NCBI RefSeq assembly: GCF_009828855.1
Contig: NZ_WUAG01000002.1
Span: 1,674,001 to 1,738,000, forward strand
Length of the DNA stretch: 64,000 bases
Direction: 5' to 3'
Origin: Psychromonas sp. L1A2
GTDB taxonomy: Bacteria; Pseudomonadota; Gammaproteobacteria; Enterobacterales; Psychromonadaceae
How positions within the stretch are numbered: position 1 is the stretch's first letter; every line of letters begins with the position of its first letter. Positions 52,421 to 62,834 of the stretch are shown here, in pieces. The notes below the pieces were generated by a model. It saw nothing but the letters and a program-made list of their open reading frames with translations, was not told the DNA's origin and did no database searches. The translations under genes and the position numbers were made by a program.

Positions 52421-52457
52421 AAAAAAACGCTGAACATTCTCATGATCAGCGTTCTTT
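52421..52457 (-). terminator. Terminator after rpoZ
   Basis: On the minus strand, AACGCTGA and TCAGCGTT form a stem with a 12-base loop that ends in a T-run. It lies 25 bases past the rpoZ stop. Confidence 0.8.
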
Positions 52458-52481
52458 TAAATTTATAAAATCTGTGGGTAT

Positions 52482-52757
52482 TTAGCCACGACCTTCAGCT
52501 ATTGCTGCAACAGCCGCTAGTTCAGCCGCTTGTTTTTCATGTCTTTCCTGGCGATCTTGAATATCCATTAACTCATTTGTGATTAGGTTTTCTTCAATCT
52601 CACGTAAAGCAATCACGGTTGGTTTGTCATTCTCTGGATCAACTAAAGGTGTTTTACCTCCAGTAGCAAGCTGACGAGCTCGACGAGAAGCCATTAAGAT
52701 TAGATCAAAACGGTTACCTACTACATTTACTGCATCTTCAACGGTTACTCGTGCCAT
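52482..52757 (-). CDS. rpoZ: RNA polymerase omega subunit
   Basis: The 91-residue protein begins [19 protein letters not shown] and continues with [20 protein letters not shown], nearly the enteric omega sequence. Omega helps fold the beta-prime subunit and contributes to the ppGpp site. It follows gmk on the same strand, as in E. coli; spoT, the usual next gene, is missing and a terminator follows instead. Confidence 0.97.
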   Translation of the reverse strand: MARVTVEDAVNVVGNRFDLILMASRRARQLATGGKTPLVDPENDKPTVIALREIEENLITNELMDIQDRQERHEKQAAELAAVAAIAEGRG

Positions 52758-52843
52758 TGCTGAACTCCAAAAATTAATTACATAAAAAAGGGCGGTTATT
52801 ATATGTGCTAAACGCTAATTGATCCAGCACCTTAGTATAGAGA

Positions 52844-53470
52844 TTATACTTCTAATAACTCTTTGATTGTTTTGCGGTGTTTAATCGCTTGTTTTTCTTG
52901 CTCGTTACGCAATGCGCGTACAATAGCAGAAAACTCTTGTGTAGCTGTATCAAAATCGTCATTGATGATTAAATAATCGTATTCATTATAGTGTGACATC
53001 TCTGATTGTGCTTTTTCCATGCGTTTAGCGATGACTTCAGCACTATCTTGTCCACGTTTATTTAAACGAGCTTCTAGTTCTACTCGGCTTGGTGGCAGGA
53101 TGAAAATACCTTTAGCATTTGGCATAACTTTATGAACTTGACGAGCACCTTGCCAGTCAATATCTAACATTACATCAATACCTTGTGCTAAAGATTGCTC
53201 AATAGTAATACGCGAAGTACCGTAATAGTTACCAAAGACTTCAGCCCATTCAAAAAAAGCATTATCAGTAATTAACTGTTTAAATTCAGCTTCAGTAACA
53301 AAGTGATAATGCTCACCATTCACTTCACCTGGTCTTGGTGAGCGTGTTGTATGTGAAATTGATACTTGAGCAGGGTAGTCACTTTTTTCAGCTAGTAATG
53401 CTGTAATTAAACTAGACTTTCCTGCGCCACTTGGGGCGGATACAATAAAAAGAGTGCCAACTTGGGACAT
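52844..53470 (-). CDS. gmk: Guanylate kinase
   Basis: The 208-residue enzyme phosphorylates GMP to GDP with ATP. It has the P-loop [12 protein letters not shown] at residues 10-21, the GMP-binding [17 protein letters not shown], and [11 protein letters not shown] chose the ATG at 53470 because AGGAAA precedes it and the length then matches the family (207); an in-frame extension to 53530 has no support. It is probably cotranscribed with rpoZ. Confidence 0.96.
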   Translation of the reverse strand: MSQVGTLFIVSAPSGAGKSSLITALLAEKSDYPAQVSISHTTRSPRPGEVNGEHYHFVTEAEFKQLITDNAFFEWAEVFGNYYGTSRITIEQSLAQGIDVMLDIDWQGARQVHKVMPNAKGIFILPPSRVELEARLNKRGQDSAEVIAKRMEKAQSEMSHYNEYDYLIINDDFDTATQEFSAIVRALRNEQEKQAIKHRKTIKELLEV

Positions 53471-53670
53471 AGTTAATTTCCTGAAACAGTTTTTGTAAAT
53501 CAAGCACCAGGCTGGTGGATTTTTAAGCACTTGAATTTTTGTAAGCGCGGATTATGGCTTATTTTATGAATGAAGTCTTTTTAATCATCAACTATTTTTA
53601 TAAAAACAATTATATTATTCACTGTGCCTATTTAATGCAGTAAATATAGCTTCAATCATATCTACCGATA

Positions 53671-54654
53671 TTAATCTTTCCAACGATTTTTTATTTCAAT
53701 AATCTTGTCTAATTTTGACTCAAACAAATCAACTAATTCAGGATCAAAGTGCTTATTTTTTTGAGATCTAATTAACTCGATAGCCTTCTCAACGGGCCAT
53801 GCTTCTTTATAAGGACGAACACTGGTTAATGCATCAAATACATCTGCAAGTGCAACTATGCGACCTTCAATAGGGATATCGGTGCCTTTTAACTGTTTAG
53901 GGTAACCTGTGCCATCCCATTTTTCATGGTGTGTCATTGCGACTATTTTAGCTAATTCAATTAAATCTGAGTCTGATTCACCCAATATCTCTGCACCTAT
54001 TTCAGGGTGCTTTTTCATTATTGTAAATTCTTCATCGGTTAGTTTTCCTGGCTTAAGCATGATGCTATCAGGAATACCAATTTTACCGATGTCGTGCATA
54101 GGAGCAGCAAGAAATAATGCATCTGCTTCTTTTGCTGAATGACCGTAGGCTAAGGCAATCACTTTCGAGTAATGACTCATACGCATAACGTGCATGCCGG
54201 TTTCATTATCCTTGTACTCGGCAGCTCTACCAAGTCGCTGAATAACTTGTAACCTGGTACGCTTTAGTTCATCGATATCAACTAAAGACAAATGGGTTTT
54301 TACACGCGCTTTTACCACTGCCGGAGTAACTGGTTTAGAAATATAATCGACAGCACCGATATTAAGCCCTTTTGCTTCATCAACTGCGTCATTTAAAGCC
54401 GTCACAAATATAATTGGGATAGTTTTATATAAAGGATTCTTTTTGAGAAGCTCACAAACTTCATACCCGGTCATTTCTGGCATCATTACATCAAGTAAAA
54501 TTAAGTCTGGCTTTTCTTTATCAATTAAGCGCAATGCCTCAGTTCCGCTTTTAGCAAAAATGAGTTTGTAAATATCTTTTAAAATGTTATTCAATACTTT
54601 TAAATTAATAGGTTCATCATCAACAATAAGTATTTTTTGTTTACTATTTGGCAT
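53671..54654 (-). CDS. Response regulator with HD-GYP cyclic-di-GMP phosphodiesterase domain
   Basis: The 327-residue protein has an N-terminal receiver domain with the phosphorylatable Asp55 (LILLDVMMPE) and the conserved Lys107 (YISKPVT). Its HD-GYP output domain shows HDIGKIGIPD (H187, D188) and HHEKWDGTGYP with GYP at 250-252. All metal ligands appear intact, so it should hydrolyse cyclic-di-GMP when phosphorylated. It lies 22 bases downstream of the hybrid kinase and is its probable partner. Confidence 0.93.
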   Translation of the reverse strand: MPNSKQKILIVDDEPINLKVLNNILKDIYKLIFAKSGTEALRLIDKEKPDLILLDVMMPEMTGYEVCELLKKNPLYKTIPIIFVTALNDAVDEAKGLNIGAVDYISKPVTPAVVKARVKTHLSLVDIDELKRTRLQVIQRLGRAAEYKDNETGMHVMRMSHYSKVIALAYGHSAKEADALFLAAPMHDIGKIGIPDSIMLKPGKLTDEEFTIMKKHPEIGAEILGESDSDLIELAKIVAMTHHEKWDGTGYPKQLKGTDIPIEGRIVALADVFDALTSVRPYKEAWPVEKAIELIRSQKNKHFDPELVDLFESKLDKIIEIKNRWKD

Positions 54655-54676
54655 CTAATTTACTCATTACACTTAT

Positions 54677-57600
54677 TTAAATAGAAGATTTTATCGATTG
54701 AATGAGCACTTTAATATGATTCAAGGCTAATTCAAAATCAAAGTCATTACATGCAGTAATGACTGCTTTAATCTCTTCATTATAATTTGAACGAACAGCT
54801 TGTAATATATCTAACTGATCATCATCAAACTCATTGTTTTCTACAGAGACTTCAAGTTTTAAGAGTGTTGCAAGCAATACTTCATGAGAAGTATGTTCTT
54901 TCTCTGCTTCTTGGTATGTTCTTGTACTCATTTTTTTAGTACATTGAGTAATCGCATTAATTTCTAATTCAATATTTTCCAGCGATGCTATCGCTTCTTG
55001 TTGTTTATGTTTAAGGCTTGCGTCTTCTAGTGCAGTTAATGCCAACATAAGTCGATTTAGCGCTAGATTTCCAGCTGCTCCTTTATATTTATGGGCAGTA
55101 CTTTCTACAGTGAGCCACTCTTCATTTTTTATAAGAGCAGATAATGCTGCAATATTATTTTTAGATTGATTTAAAAATTGTACTATTTCGTTAAATAGCG
55201 TTGTTTTTGAGCCCCATAAATCTATACCTTTCTCAATATCAATCGACACTTGTTGCGTTGGTTTGCTCTCTTTTGCATCAATTGTTGTTTCATTTAAGGT
55301 TAATACTTTCGCTATTTCATTTAATAGTTGACGAAGATCGATTGGTTTATTAGCAAACCCATCCATCCCCGATTCTTCAGCTGATTTTCTATCTTGAGGT
55401 AATACACTGGCTGTTAAAGCAATAATAGGCAGTCTTGAAAGTCCATGCTCTATTTCATATTCACGTCTTTTCTTGGATGCTGTTAATCCATCCATTACTG
55501 GCATTTGAATATCCATAAGTACAATATCAAAACGCTCATTTTCCATTTTATGTAAAGCTTGTTCACCATTTCTTGCCACAGCAAAAGAATGATTATTACG
55601 TTTTAAAATCAAGCTCATTAAATCAATATTTTGTTCAATATCATCGACGATTAAAACACTTAATTGCGGTAGCTCAGTATAAATTTCTTTTAATTTTGAT
55701 TGAGTTGGTACATTGGCTAATTTCATCGGAATGCTAAATTCAAAAGTAGAGCCTTTACCTTTTTCACTTTTAGCTGAAATAGAACCACCCATTAATTCAA
55801 TTAACTGCTTACTAATTGTAGTGCCTAAACCGGTACCACCAAAGCGACGGCTCATTGATTCATCTGCTTGTGCAAAGGGTTCAAATACAGAATCTAGTTG
55901 AGTTTGAGTCATGCCAATACCAGTATCAGAAACAGCAAAGTGTAAAAACTCTGTTTGTTTATTTTTGATAGTGATTGTGACGCTGCCTTCTTCTGTGAAT
56001 TTAACCGCATTACCAATAATATTGGTCAATACTTGTCTTAATCGGTCAGGCACACCGTTATAGAAGCATTGAGTATCTTTGTCTATATTGAGGTTAATTT
56101 GTAAACCTTTATGTTGTGCTTGTAACCACAATGTTGATACGACTGAATCGACTTCTTCTACTAAATAAAAGTCTCGATATTCTAATTGGAATTTACCTTT
56201 GTCTAACTTTGCACTATCAAGAACATCATTGAGGATATGTAGAAGTGATTTTGCAGACTGGTTAATAGTATTTAATTGTTTTCTTTGGTTATTATTTAAT
56301 TTTTCGTCTAGTAAAATATCACTAAAACCGATAATCGCATTCATTGGAGTACGGATTTCATGACTCATATTAGCTAAAAATGCAGCGCGTGTAGTTGCGG
56401 CTTGTTCTGCTTTTTCTTTTGCTGAAATTAATGCTGATTCCATTTTTTTACGGTCACTAATATCCATAATGAAACCGTCAAAGTATCTCTCTTCAGGCGT
56501 ATCCCCTTGTACTGCTCTACCATAGCCTAATACCCACTTAATATTTTTATAACGGTCAATGATTCTCAATTCTAGTTGATAGCCATCTGGATGATATAGG
56601 TCAGTATCAAGGATAATTTGCATATCTTCAGGATGTACAAAATCAGCAATAGTACGTTTGGCATTAGGTAATAAAAAGTCTTCAGCAGGGTAACCAAGCA
56701 TTTTTTCTACTTCATCATTAATAAAGATACTTGGCCAACCTGGGGTATCTAGATGACGATAAGCAATGCCTGGAATATTAGCCACTAAAGAGCGTATTTT
56801 AGCTTCTTTATTACGTAATGAACTTTCCATTGCTTTTCGTTCACGTAAGTCTGAAATAAAAGCAACACACATTAGTTGATTATTTAATTCTACATGTCCA
56901 ATACCGAGACGAACTGGAATTTTTTCACCGTCTTTTGCTAATGCCTCTACTTCTCTGCCTTCATCTATAATTTCTGCTTCTCGAATTTGTAAATAATCAT
57001 TAATAAACGGATCATGACTTGCTTGATAAGGCAGTGGCAAAATTATTTTAACGTTTTGACCAATGAGCTCTTCTGACGACCAAGCTAATAAGGTAGATAC
57101 CGCCTTATTGACACTAATAATAATGCCTTTTGAATCAATCGTTATGATCCCATCTATCGCAGTATTCATTGTTGCAATTAAACGACGTTCGTTATTCATC
57201 GCCGTAGCGGAGATATCTTTGTAACGGAAAATAATATTGGCACCTAAAACGAGAAATATAACGACAACAGTAATACCCGTCACAATTAACGCTAAGATAG
57301 TGGAAATTTCACTTGTTTGTTCAGATAGCTCCATACCTGGCGGCAACACAAAGCGAGCTGCAAGCATACCGACGTAATGCATGCCTGCAATAGCTGCACC
57401 CATTACACAACTCGAGATGCCTATTTTTATATTTTTGTTAAGGCGAGGTATATTATGCTTATCTAAACCAAAGCTGATCCATAACGCTAATATTGCTAAA
57501 ATCACAGCAACTAAAATAGAGACAATAAACATCACTGGGTCGTATCGTAAAAGCGGTGCCATTTCCATCGCAGCCATACCAATGTAGTGCATTGCACCTA

Positions 57601-58000
57601 TACCAGATCCAACAAGCACGCCACCAAAGACTAATTGGCAACTCTTTATTTCTTTACGAGTTATTAAATTCAGCGTTACCCAAGATGCGGCAATAGAAGG
57701 AAGAACGGAAATAAGCGTGGTATCTATTTGATAGCTAATATTGGTACAAAGGTCTAACGCTAACATACCGAGAAAATGCATTGACCATACACCGCCACCC
57801 AAAACTATACTGCCAATAATAAGAGATATTTTTTTGCGTATAGGCGTTGCATATTGCGCTTGGTGTGCAACTTGAAACCCCATAAAGGAGGCAAGTATAG
57901 CAATAGAAATTGATAGAGTAACAAGCCATGGGTTGTACTTGGAGAGCACGAATAAGTTGGATTCGTTATAATTAAAAATCTCTAGGATCTGTTCTAACAT
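54677..58000 (-). CDS. MHYT-domain hybrid sensor histidine kinase
   Basis: The 1107-residue membrane protein starts with a seven-helix MHYT sensor (about 1-260) carrying MHFLGM, MHYIGM and MHYVGM motifs. MHYT domains are proposed to bind copper and sense a diatomic gas. Two PAS domains follow (about 275-510), then HisKA with the phospho-His in MSHEIRTPMN near 546. A HATPase domain (IIGNAVKFTEEG, GGTGLGTTISKQL), a receiver domain with Asp near 829 (IVLMDIQMPVMDG), and an Hpt domain with His near 968 (AHKYKGAAGN) complete it. It can therefore run a full His-Asp-His phosphorelay to the neighbouring HD-GYP regulator. Confidence 0.93.
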   Translation of the reverse strand: MLEQILEIFNYNESNLFVLSKYNPWLVTLSISIAILASFMGFQVAHQAQYATPIRKKISLIIGSIVLGGGVWSMHFLGMLALDLCTNISYQIDTTLISVLPSIAASWVTLNLITRKEIKSCQLVFGGVLVGSGIGAMHYIGMAAMEMAPLLRYDPVMFIVSILVAVILAILALWISFGLDKHNIPRLNKNIKIGISSCVMGAAIAGMHYVGMLAARFVLPPGMELSEQTSEISTILALIVTGITVVVIFLVLGANIIFRYKDISATAMNNERRLIATMNTAIDGIITIDSKGIIISVNKAVSTLLAWSSEELIGQNVKIILPLPYQASHDPFINDYLQIREAEIIDEGREVEALAKDGEKIPVRLGIGHVELNNQLMCVAFISDLRERKAMESSLRNKEAKIRSLVANIPGIAYRHLDTPGWPSIFINDEVEKMLGYPAEDFLLPNAKRTIADFVHPEDMQIILDTDLYHPDGYQLELRIIDRYKNIKWVLGYGRAVQGDTPEERYFDGFIMDISDRKKMESALISAKEKAEQAATTRAAFLANMSHEIRTPMNAIIGFSDILLDEKLNNNQRKQLNTINQSAKSLLHILNDVLDSAKLDKGKFQLEYRDFYLVEEVDSVVSTLWLQAQHKGLQINLNIDKDTQCFYNGVPDRLRQVLTNIIGNAVKFTEEGSVTITIKNKQTEFLHFAVSDTGIGMTQTQLDSVFEPFAQADESMSRRFGGTGLGTTISKQLIELMGGSISAKSEKGKGSTFEFSIPMKLANVPTQSKLKEIYTELPQLSVLIVDDIEQNIDLMSLILKRNNHSFAVARNGEQALHKMENERFDIVLMDIQMPVMDGLTASKKRREYEIEHGLSRLPIIALTASVLPQDRKSAEESGMDGFANKPIDLRQLLNEIAKVLTLNETTIDAKESKPTQQVSIDIEKGIDLWGSKTTLFNEIVQFLNQSKNNIAALSALIKNEEWLTVESTAHKYKGAAGNLALNRLMLALTALEDASLKHKQQEAIASLENIELEINAITQCTKKMSTRTYQEAEKEHTSHEVLLATLLKLEVSVENNEFDDDQLDILQAVRSNYNEEIKAVITACNDFDFELALNHIKVLIQSIKSSI

Positions 58001-58551
58001 ATGTTAAGCACCACTATTAAAGAAAAAGACATTCTATTTTTTATAAAAGGATAAGTTATTTATGCAAATGTCATTAAATAGCAGATCGATATTATTGATG
58101 AAAATAAGTGTTTATTGAAAGTTTGCATGAGAAAAGTTGTCCACATACTGCCTACTAAAAACGAATGTTTATAATATGGAATGGATTAAAGTTACCCATT
58201 TGTTAATTCTATTTTATTACTATCGGCGATCTTTTAATAAAGTTGAACTTTATTGATCACTATTAATACTTTTTTATGGTTTATTAGTCTTTTTTGTGGT
58301 TTATTTTTGATGTTTGTAGGCTGTATTTCTATTTTCGATAAGAATAATTATTTAATACTACTGTAGTGATTATTTTATTATTAAACAATAAATGAACATG
58401 CTAACGGTATTGCGACAGATAATTAAGGGACATTAAATTAATAGCATTATTGTGTTTTTTGTTTTATGGGAGGAGTAAATACTAACATTTAGCTGGGTAA
58501 AAAATGGGAAAGCCAACAACGAAAGGTTGCTGTTGGCTTATAATTTGTAGG
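58001..58551. other. AT-rich gap upstream of the hybrid kinase gene
   Basis: About 550 bases contain no supported gene and many short T-runs. The promoter of the kinase operon must be here. At the far end, AGCCAACA / TGTTGGCT at 58511-58538 forms a hairpin that probably ends trhO. Confidence 0.5.
58511..58538 (-). terminator. Terminator after trhO
   Basis: AGCCAACA and TGTTGGCT pair, and on the minus strand the stem is followed after a few bases by a T-run. It lies 14 bases past the trhO stop. Confidence 0.65.
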
Positions 58552-59532
58552 TTATACTTTTTCGCGCTGCAGTATTTTTTTCGCTTGTTTTTTAGCTTTA
58601 TTTTCTTCTAACTGTGTTACCGCTGCTGAACCTATGTGCGCTTGTCCGCGTTCAAGCGATAAACGTATTTGTTTTTCACGTTCTAGGAAACGTTGTTTTT
58701 GTTCTTCTGATAAGCTGTCATGGCATTGATGGCAACTTACACCTTGCATGTACTTTTCTGACTTTTTATCTTCTTCAGTAATAGGTAAACGACAACCATG
58801 ACATTGATCATATTGACCTTTTTCAAGTTTGTGATTTACTGATACACGATTGTCGAAGACAAAGCATTCACCTTTCCACATTGTCTCTTCTTCAGGTACT
58901 TCTTCAAGGTACTTAAGTACACCACCTTCAAGATGATAAACTTCATCAAAGCCTTGCTCCTTTAGGTAGGCTGTTGATTTTTCACAACGAATGCCACCAG
59001 TACAAAACATAGCTACTTTTTTATGCTTTGCAGGATCAAGGTTTTCTTTTACGTAGGCTGGAAATTCACGGAAGTTAGTCGTTTTTGGATCAACTGCATT
59101 TTCAAAAGTACCAATACTGATTTCATAATCATTACGTGTATCAACTAATAAAACCTCGGGATCACTTATTAAAGCATTCCAATCTTTTGGTTTTACATAA
59201 GTACCTACGACACGATTTGGGTCAATACCTTCGATACCCATCGTCACGATTTCTTTTTTCAGTTTTACTTTAGTACGGTAAAAAGGGTTTTCTGTATCAA
59301 ATGAAAACTTTGCCGTTAGATCTGTTAAACGAGGATCAAATTTTAACCAGTTAAGTACATTATCGATACCCTCTTGATCGCCTGCGATCGTACCGTTGAT
59401 GCCTTCGCTTGCTAACAACAAAGTGCCTTTAACTTGGTTTGCATTTAATATATTAAGTAGTGGGGTTTGGATCTCTTCGTAATTTGCTAGATCAACAAAC
59501 CTATATAAAGCACAAACAACTGTATTTGACAT
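58552..59532 (-). CDS. trhO: tRNA uridine(34) hydroxylase, rhodanese family
   Basis: The 326-residue protein is of the YceA/TrhO family, which oxidises U34 of certain tRNAs to 5-hydroxyuridine with oxygen. An N-terminal acylphosphatase-like domain ([16 protein letters not shown]) precedes a rhodanese domain with active-site cysteine in [12 protein letters not shown] near residues 172-183. A cysteine-rich segment follows ([20 protein letters not shown]) that may bind zinc. Length and order fit E. coli TrhO, with a shorter tail. Confidence 0.93.
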   Translation of the reverse strand: MSNTVVCALYRFVDLANYEEIQTPLLNILNANQVKGTLLLASEGINGTIAGDQEGIDNVLNWLKFDPRLTDLTAKFSFDTENPFYRTKVKLKKEIVTMGIEGIDPNRVVGTYVKPKDWNALISDPEVLLVDTRNDYEISIGTFENAVDPKTTNFREFPAYVKENLDPAKHKKVAMFCTGGIRCEKSTAYLKEQGFDEVYHLEGGVLKYLEEVPEEETMWKGECFVFDNRVSVNHKLEKGQYDQCHGCRLPITEEDKKSEKYMQGVSCHQCHDSLSEEQKQRFLEREKQIRLSLERGQAHIGSAAVTQLEENKAKKQAKKILQREKV

Positions 59533-60169
59533 GTTTTTTTCCTCGTTCTACGAACTGAAACGTAAATTCAGCCACGCATTATACGAATAGAAATGTTATA
59601 AGCAATTTTTATATTACCTTTCACCAATAAGTAAACATGCCTTGAAGCCTTGAATTTACTCGCTTCTTGGGATTAACGTTTGAAACGTAACATGTTTTCA
59701 GACAATAGCTGACTATCTTTGTCTTTTTTGAGCTCGTTAACTTTCTTCTATTATTGAGTATTCTTCTTCTAATTATAAGTTAATAAACCAATCGGACGTT
59801 AATTCTTAGAAAATATGGTTACTAGATTAATCATCTCATCTAAAGGTATCTTCAATATTTGCCCAAGCACAATTAAGCTTGTTATTTTATTCTCTATTTT
59901 TAATGACAAAGCTGAATGAAATTTATCCAAATATTTTCTAATACTTTGTTTGTAATTGATATTAATAACTATTTTTAGTTGATTTGATTCTTTAATGTTT
60001 AGGCAATTAAAATGATAAAAATAAAATCTAATGATCAATTTTAAATGAAATTACCCTTTTGGAGGTATTATTTTATAGATGATTAACAATTAATGTCTAT
60101 ACTGTTTTAGTTGTTAATACGCTTTTTAATTAAAAAGAGAATTCTGATTTATAAGCATGGAGGGGTAAA
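59533..60169. other. Gap between trhO and the AraC-type gene
   Basis: The 637 bases are very AT-rich. A 79-codon minus-strand reading at 59799-60038 lacks a clear ribosome-binding site and recognisable motifs, so I do not call it a gene. The AraC-type gene has its ATG after AUGGAGGGG, a strong Shine-Dalgarno sequence. Confidence 0.5.
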
Positions 60170-61183
60170 ATGCCAACGCGATTACATTTAATTAGAGCAA
60201 GTCACCTACATCCTGTCATTCAGTATATGCAAACATTATCTATGCCAGTAGAGTCTTTACTTGAGGAAGCTGAGTTAAGTCTTGCCCTATTAGTAGAACC
60301 TAACCAATTAATTTTAGAAAAGAAAGTTTGGCGGTTTCTAGAGCTCGCCGCTGAATTTAATAATATGCCACATCTAGCGACTTCTTTAACAGAACAAAGT
60401 CATTTATCTCAATATGGTGGTTTTACAGAACATTTATTAAAAGCAGATAACCTTTATCAGGCTTTACAGTTTTTAATTCAAGAAATTAATTTACACCATA
60501 ATAATAACTATTTTTGGATCCAAGAAAGTGAGGAATGCATTTGGATTTGTCGTCCTCAACATCCTTATATTAAAGATAATCAATGGCAAGTTGAACAGCA
60601 TGTAATGAGTTTACTTTGTATGTTAATTGAATTTTATGCAGGAGAGGGCTGGCTTCCTAAGAAAATAAAGTTACAAGATAATAAAGCTGTAGGAATAGAG
60701 CGATCTCGTTTTTTTAAAAATACAGAAATTAAGTTAGGACAACCTTATTCCGCCATTGCAATTGATCACATTTTATTAAAAGACCGTTCATTAATAAGCC
60801 AGTTTCCTAAACCTTCTAGTCTTGATTATATTCCTGATTCCTTTGTACAAGGATTTAAGTTACTTTTAAAGCAAAACTATTTTGGACAGAGTTGGTTGGC
60901 TGAAAATATAGCCACGGCGCTAGAGACGAGTGTTCGTACTTTAAAAAGAAAGTTACATAGCCAGGGTACATCGTTACGTAAGGTGTTTGATGAAGTTCGT
61001 TTTCAGCAAGCATGTGACTTAATTGAACAAGATGTACATGATTATGATGTGTTAGCTGAAAAGCTTTCTTATACACACGCAAATAACTTTGTACGTGCCT
61101 TCAAACGCTGGAGTGGCATTACGCCAAGGGAATATATACGCCTGCGTAATATAGAATTATTGAAAAAGAATGAGGCATGGTGA
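60170..61183 (+). CDS. AraC-family transcriptional regulator
   Basis: The 337-residue protein has an N-terminal effector domain of the arabinose_bd type found in OruR/VirS-like regulators. The C-terminal double helix-turn-helix of AraC lies at about 235-330 (WLAENIATALETSVRTLKRK, LAEKLSYTHANNFVRAFKRW, SGITPREY). It stands alone, so its target is unknown; the nearest downstream gene is the lipocalin blc, 330 bases away. Confidence 0.88.
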   Translation: MPTRLHLIRASHLHPVIQYMQTLSMPVESLLEEAELSLALLVEPNQLILEKKVWRFLELAAEFNNMPHLATSLTEQSHLSQYGGFTEHLLKADNLYQALQFLIQEINLHHNNNYFWIQESEECIWICRPQHPYIKDNQWQVEQHVMSLLCMLIEFYAGEGWLPKKIKLQDNKAVGIERSRFFKNTEIKLGQPYSAIAIDHILLKDRSLISQFPKPSSLDYIPDSFVQGFKLLLKQNYFGQSWLAENIATALETSVRTLKRKLHSQGTSLRKVFDEVRFQQACDLIEQDVHDYDVLAEKLSYTHANNFVRAFKRWSGITPREYIRLRNIELLKKNEAW

Positions 61184-61512
61184 GCTTTATCGTATAATAA
61201 TACGTACTAAACTATACCCGTTACCGTTTAAGATACTTTGTTCAGTCATTAGCTTGAACTCTACATCAAGACGTAACATGATGACAATAGCGAGTCCTTA
61301 TTGAAGGTTGCAACGCAGAGTTGGTTTTCAAGTTAACGATCCAGAGGGTAAGCTGCGAAGCAAACATCTTGGTTGTTAGAAAGTATCTATCTAATCCATT
61401 AGATCTTTCGCTTTCTGCCTGGCATCTTTTCACTTCACCGCTTGTTGAGTTTTGCACCTTGGATAGTAACGAATAGATATGAATCCATAGTGGCTTATTA
61501 TTAGAGGTAAAA
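61184..61512. other. Gap between the AraC-type gene and blc, with a less AT-rich block
   Basis: The part from about 61290 to 61470 looks less AT-rich than the surroundings and has a 63-codon minus-strand reading without recognisable motifs. It may be a gene or transposon remnant. The blc promoter should lie at the right end. Confidence 0.4.
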
Positions 61513-62049
61513 ATGAAATTTTTATTATTAATCGTAGCAATTTTATTACAAACAGCTTGTACTGGTATTCCGGATGGAATGAAAGCCGTTAAGAACTTTG
61601 ATAGTGAACGTTATTTAGGTACTTGGTATGAAATTGCACGTTTAGACCATTCTTTTGAAAGAGGGCTTGAAAAAGTTTCAGCGACTTATTCAATGCGTGA
61701 TGATGGCGGCATTAAAGTCGTTAACAAAGGATACTCTACAGAAGATAAAGAATGGAAAGAAGCGGTTGGTAAAGCGTACTTTGTTGATGATAAAAACACT
61801 GGTCACTTAAAAGTGTCTTTCTTTGGCCCATTTTATGGATCGTATATTATTTTTAAAATGGACCAAGTAAATTATCAGTATGCTTTCATTAGTAGCTATA
61901 ACCACGAATATTTATGGTTATTATCGCGTACGCCGCAGATAAGTGATGAAGTGAAGCAAGACTTTATTAATACTGCCGCTGAATATGGCTTTTCAACCGA
62001 TCAACTTATTTTTGTTGATCAAATGACAACCAATACAGACACCAAATAA
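61513..62049 (+). CDS. blc: Outer-membrane lipoprotein Blc (lipocalin)
   Basis: The 178-residue protein has a lipoprotein signal peptide with lipobox LQTAC, Cys16 being lipidated; Thr at +2 predicts the outer membrane. The lipocalin start GTWYEIARLDHSFERGL is diagnostic, and SYNHEYLWLLSRTP marks the third conserved region. Bacterial Blc binds lysophospholipids and fatty acids and is often stress-induced. A terminator follows. Confidence 0.95.
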   Translation: MKFLLLIVAILLQTACTGIPDGMKAVKNFDSERYLGTWYEIARLDHSFERGLEKVSATYSMRDDGGIKVVNKGYSTEDKEWKEAVGKAYFVDDKNTGHLKVSFFGPFYGSYIIFKMDQVNYQYAFISSYNHEYLWLLSRTPQISDEVKQDFINTAAEYGFSTDQLIFVDQMTTNTDTK

Positions 62050-62075
62050 AGCACCTATCATACAGCAGGTGCTTT
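62048..62075. terminator. Terminator between blc and the HAD gene
   Basis: AAAGCACCT and AGGTGCTTT form a nine-base-pair stem with a ten-base loop between convergent genes. Confidence 0.75.
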
Positions 62076-62080
62076 CATCA

Positions 62081-62746
62081 CTAATCAGCTTTTTTTTGCT
62101 GTTTAAGTTGAGTTAAAACGACATCGAGTGATGGTTGAATTTGATGGCCTAAAGCAATGATTTCCTGATCTGGTATGACTAGGTCAGGGACTTGGTAAAC
62201 TTGCATTTTTGCTGCTAGCGCTGATAAAACCCCATTACTTGAATCTTCAAAAGCTAAGCATTGCTCTGCTGGAATATTTAAGCGTTTTGCTGCTAACAAA
62301 AAAATCTCAGGGTGTGGTTTGCCATGAGTGACTTCGCAACCACTACTGATATGTTCAAAATAATGATCTATTTTAGCCAACCTTAACTTGGTCGCTGCTA
62401 ACTTGTTGTGTGTTGAGGTCGCCACAGCCACGGGAATATTTTGTGTTTTAAACCATTCTAATAAATCAATGACGCCAGATTTTACAGGGATAGCTTGATT
62501 CTCTACGACGGGCCAATAACCATCCATCCAAGCTTTACGTAAAGGTGCATACTCAATGTACTGTGCATAATGCGACATAATTGCTTCTTCAATCCCTTTG
62601 GCATTGCGACCAATGATTTTCAAATAAGCACTTTTAACAAAAGGCAGTGATAGTTGTATGCAAGCTTGTTCGAAAGCTTGCATACAAACACGTTCGGTAT
62701 CTAGTAGTAGGCCATCCATATCAAAAATAGCAGCTTGGTAGGACAT
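62081..62746 (-). CDS. HAD-superfamily sugar-phosphate phosphatase-like hydrolase
   Basis: The 221-residue protein has HAD motif I FDMDGLLLDTE with the nucleophilic Asp, motif II VATST, a lysine in HGKPHPEIFLLAAKRL, and motif IV FEDSSNGVLSALAAKM. The alpha-helical C1 cap places it in the beta-phosphoglucomutase/YniC-like subgroup that removes phosphate from sugar phosphates. I chose the ATG at 62746; a TTG 15 bases upstream is less likely. The substrate cannot be read from sequence. Confidence 0.9.
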   Translation of the reverse strand: MSYQAAIFDMDGLLLDTERVCMQAFEQACIQLSLPFVKSAYLKIIGRNAKGIEEAIMSHYAQYIEYAPLRKAWMDGYWPVVENQAIPVKSGVIDLLEWFKTQNIPVAVATSTHNKLAATKLRLAKIDHYFEHISSGCEVTHGKPHPEIFLLAAKRLNIPAEQCLAFEDSSNGVLSALAAKMQVYQVPDLVIPDQEIIALGHQIQPSLDVVLTQLKQQKKAD

Positions 62747-62834
62747 AAAATTCTCAATCAATAATTAACATTGCGAGCTAGTGTACCTACTTTTTATGAT
62801 CTATAAAGTGAGTGATTATTAATGGTCTCTACTT

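Noticed and set aside
59799-60038. 79-codon minus-strand frame between trhO and the AraC-type gene
   Set aside because: Extremely AT-rich, no recognisable motif and no clear Shine-Dalgarno sequence; could be chance.
61266-61457. 63-codon minus-strand frame before blc
   Set aside because: No recognisable domain and poor start context; kept only as a compositional observation.
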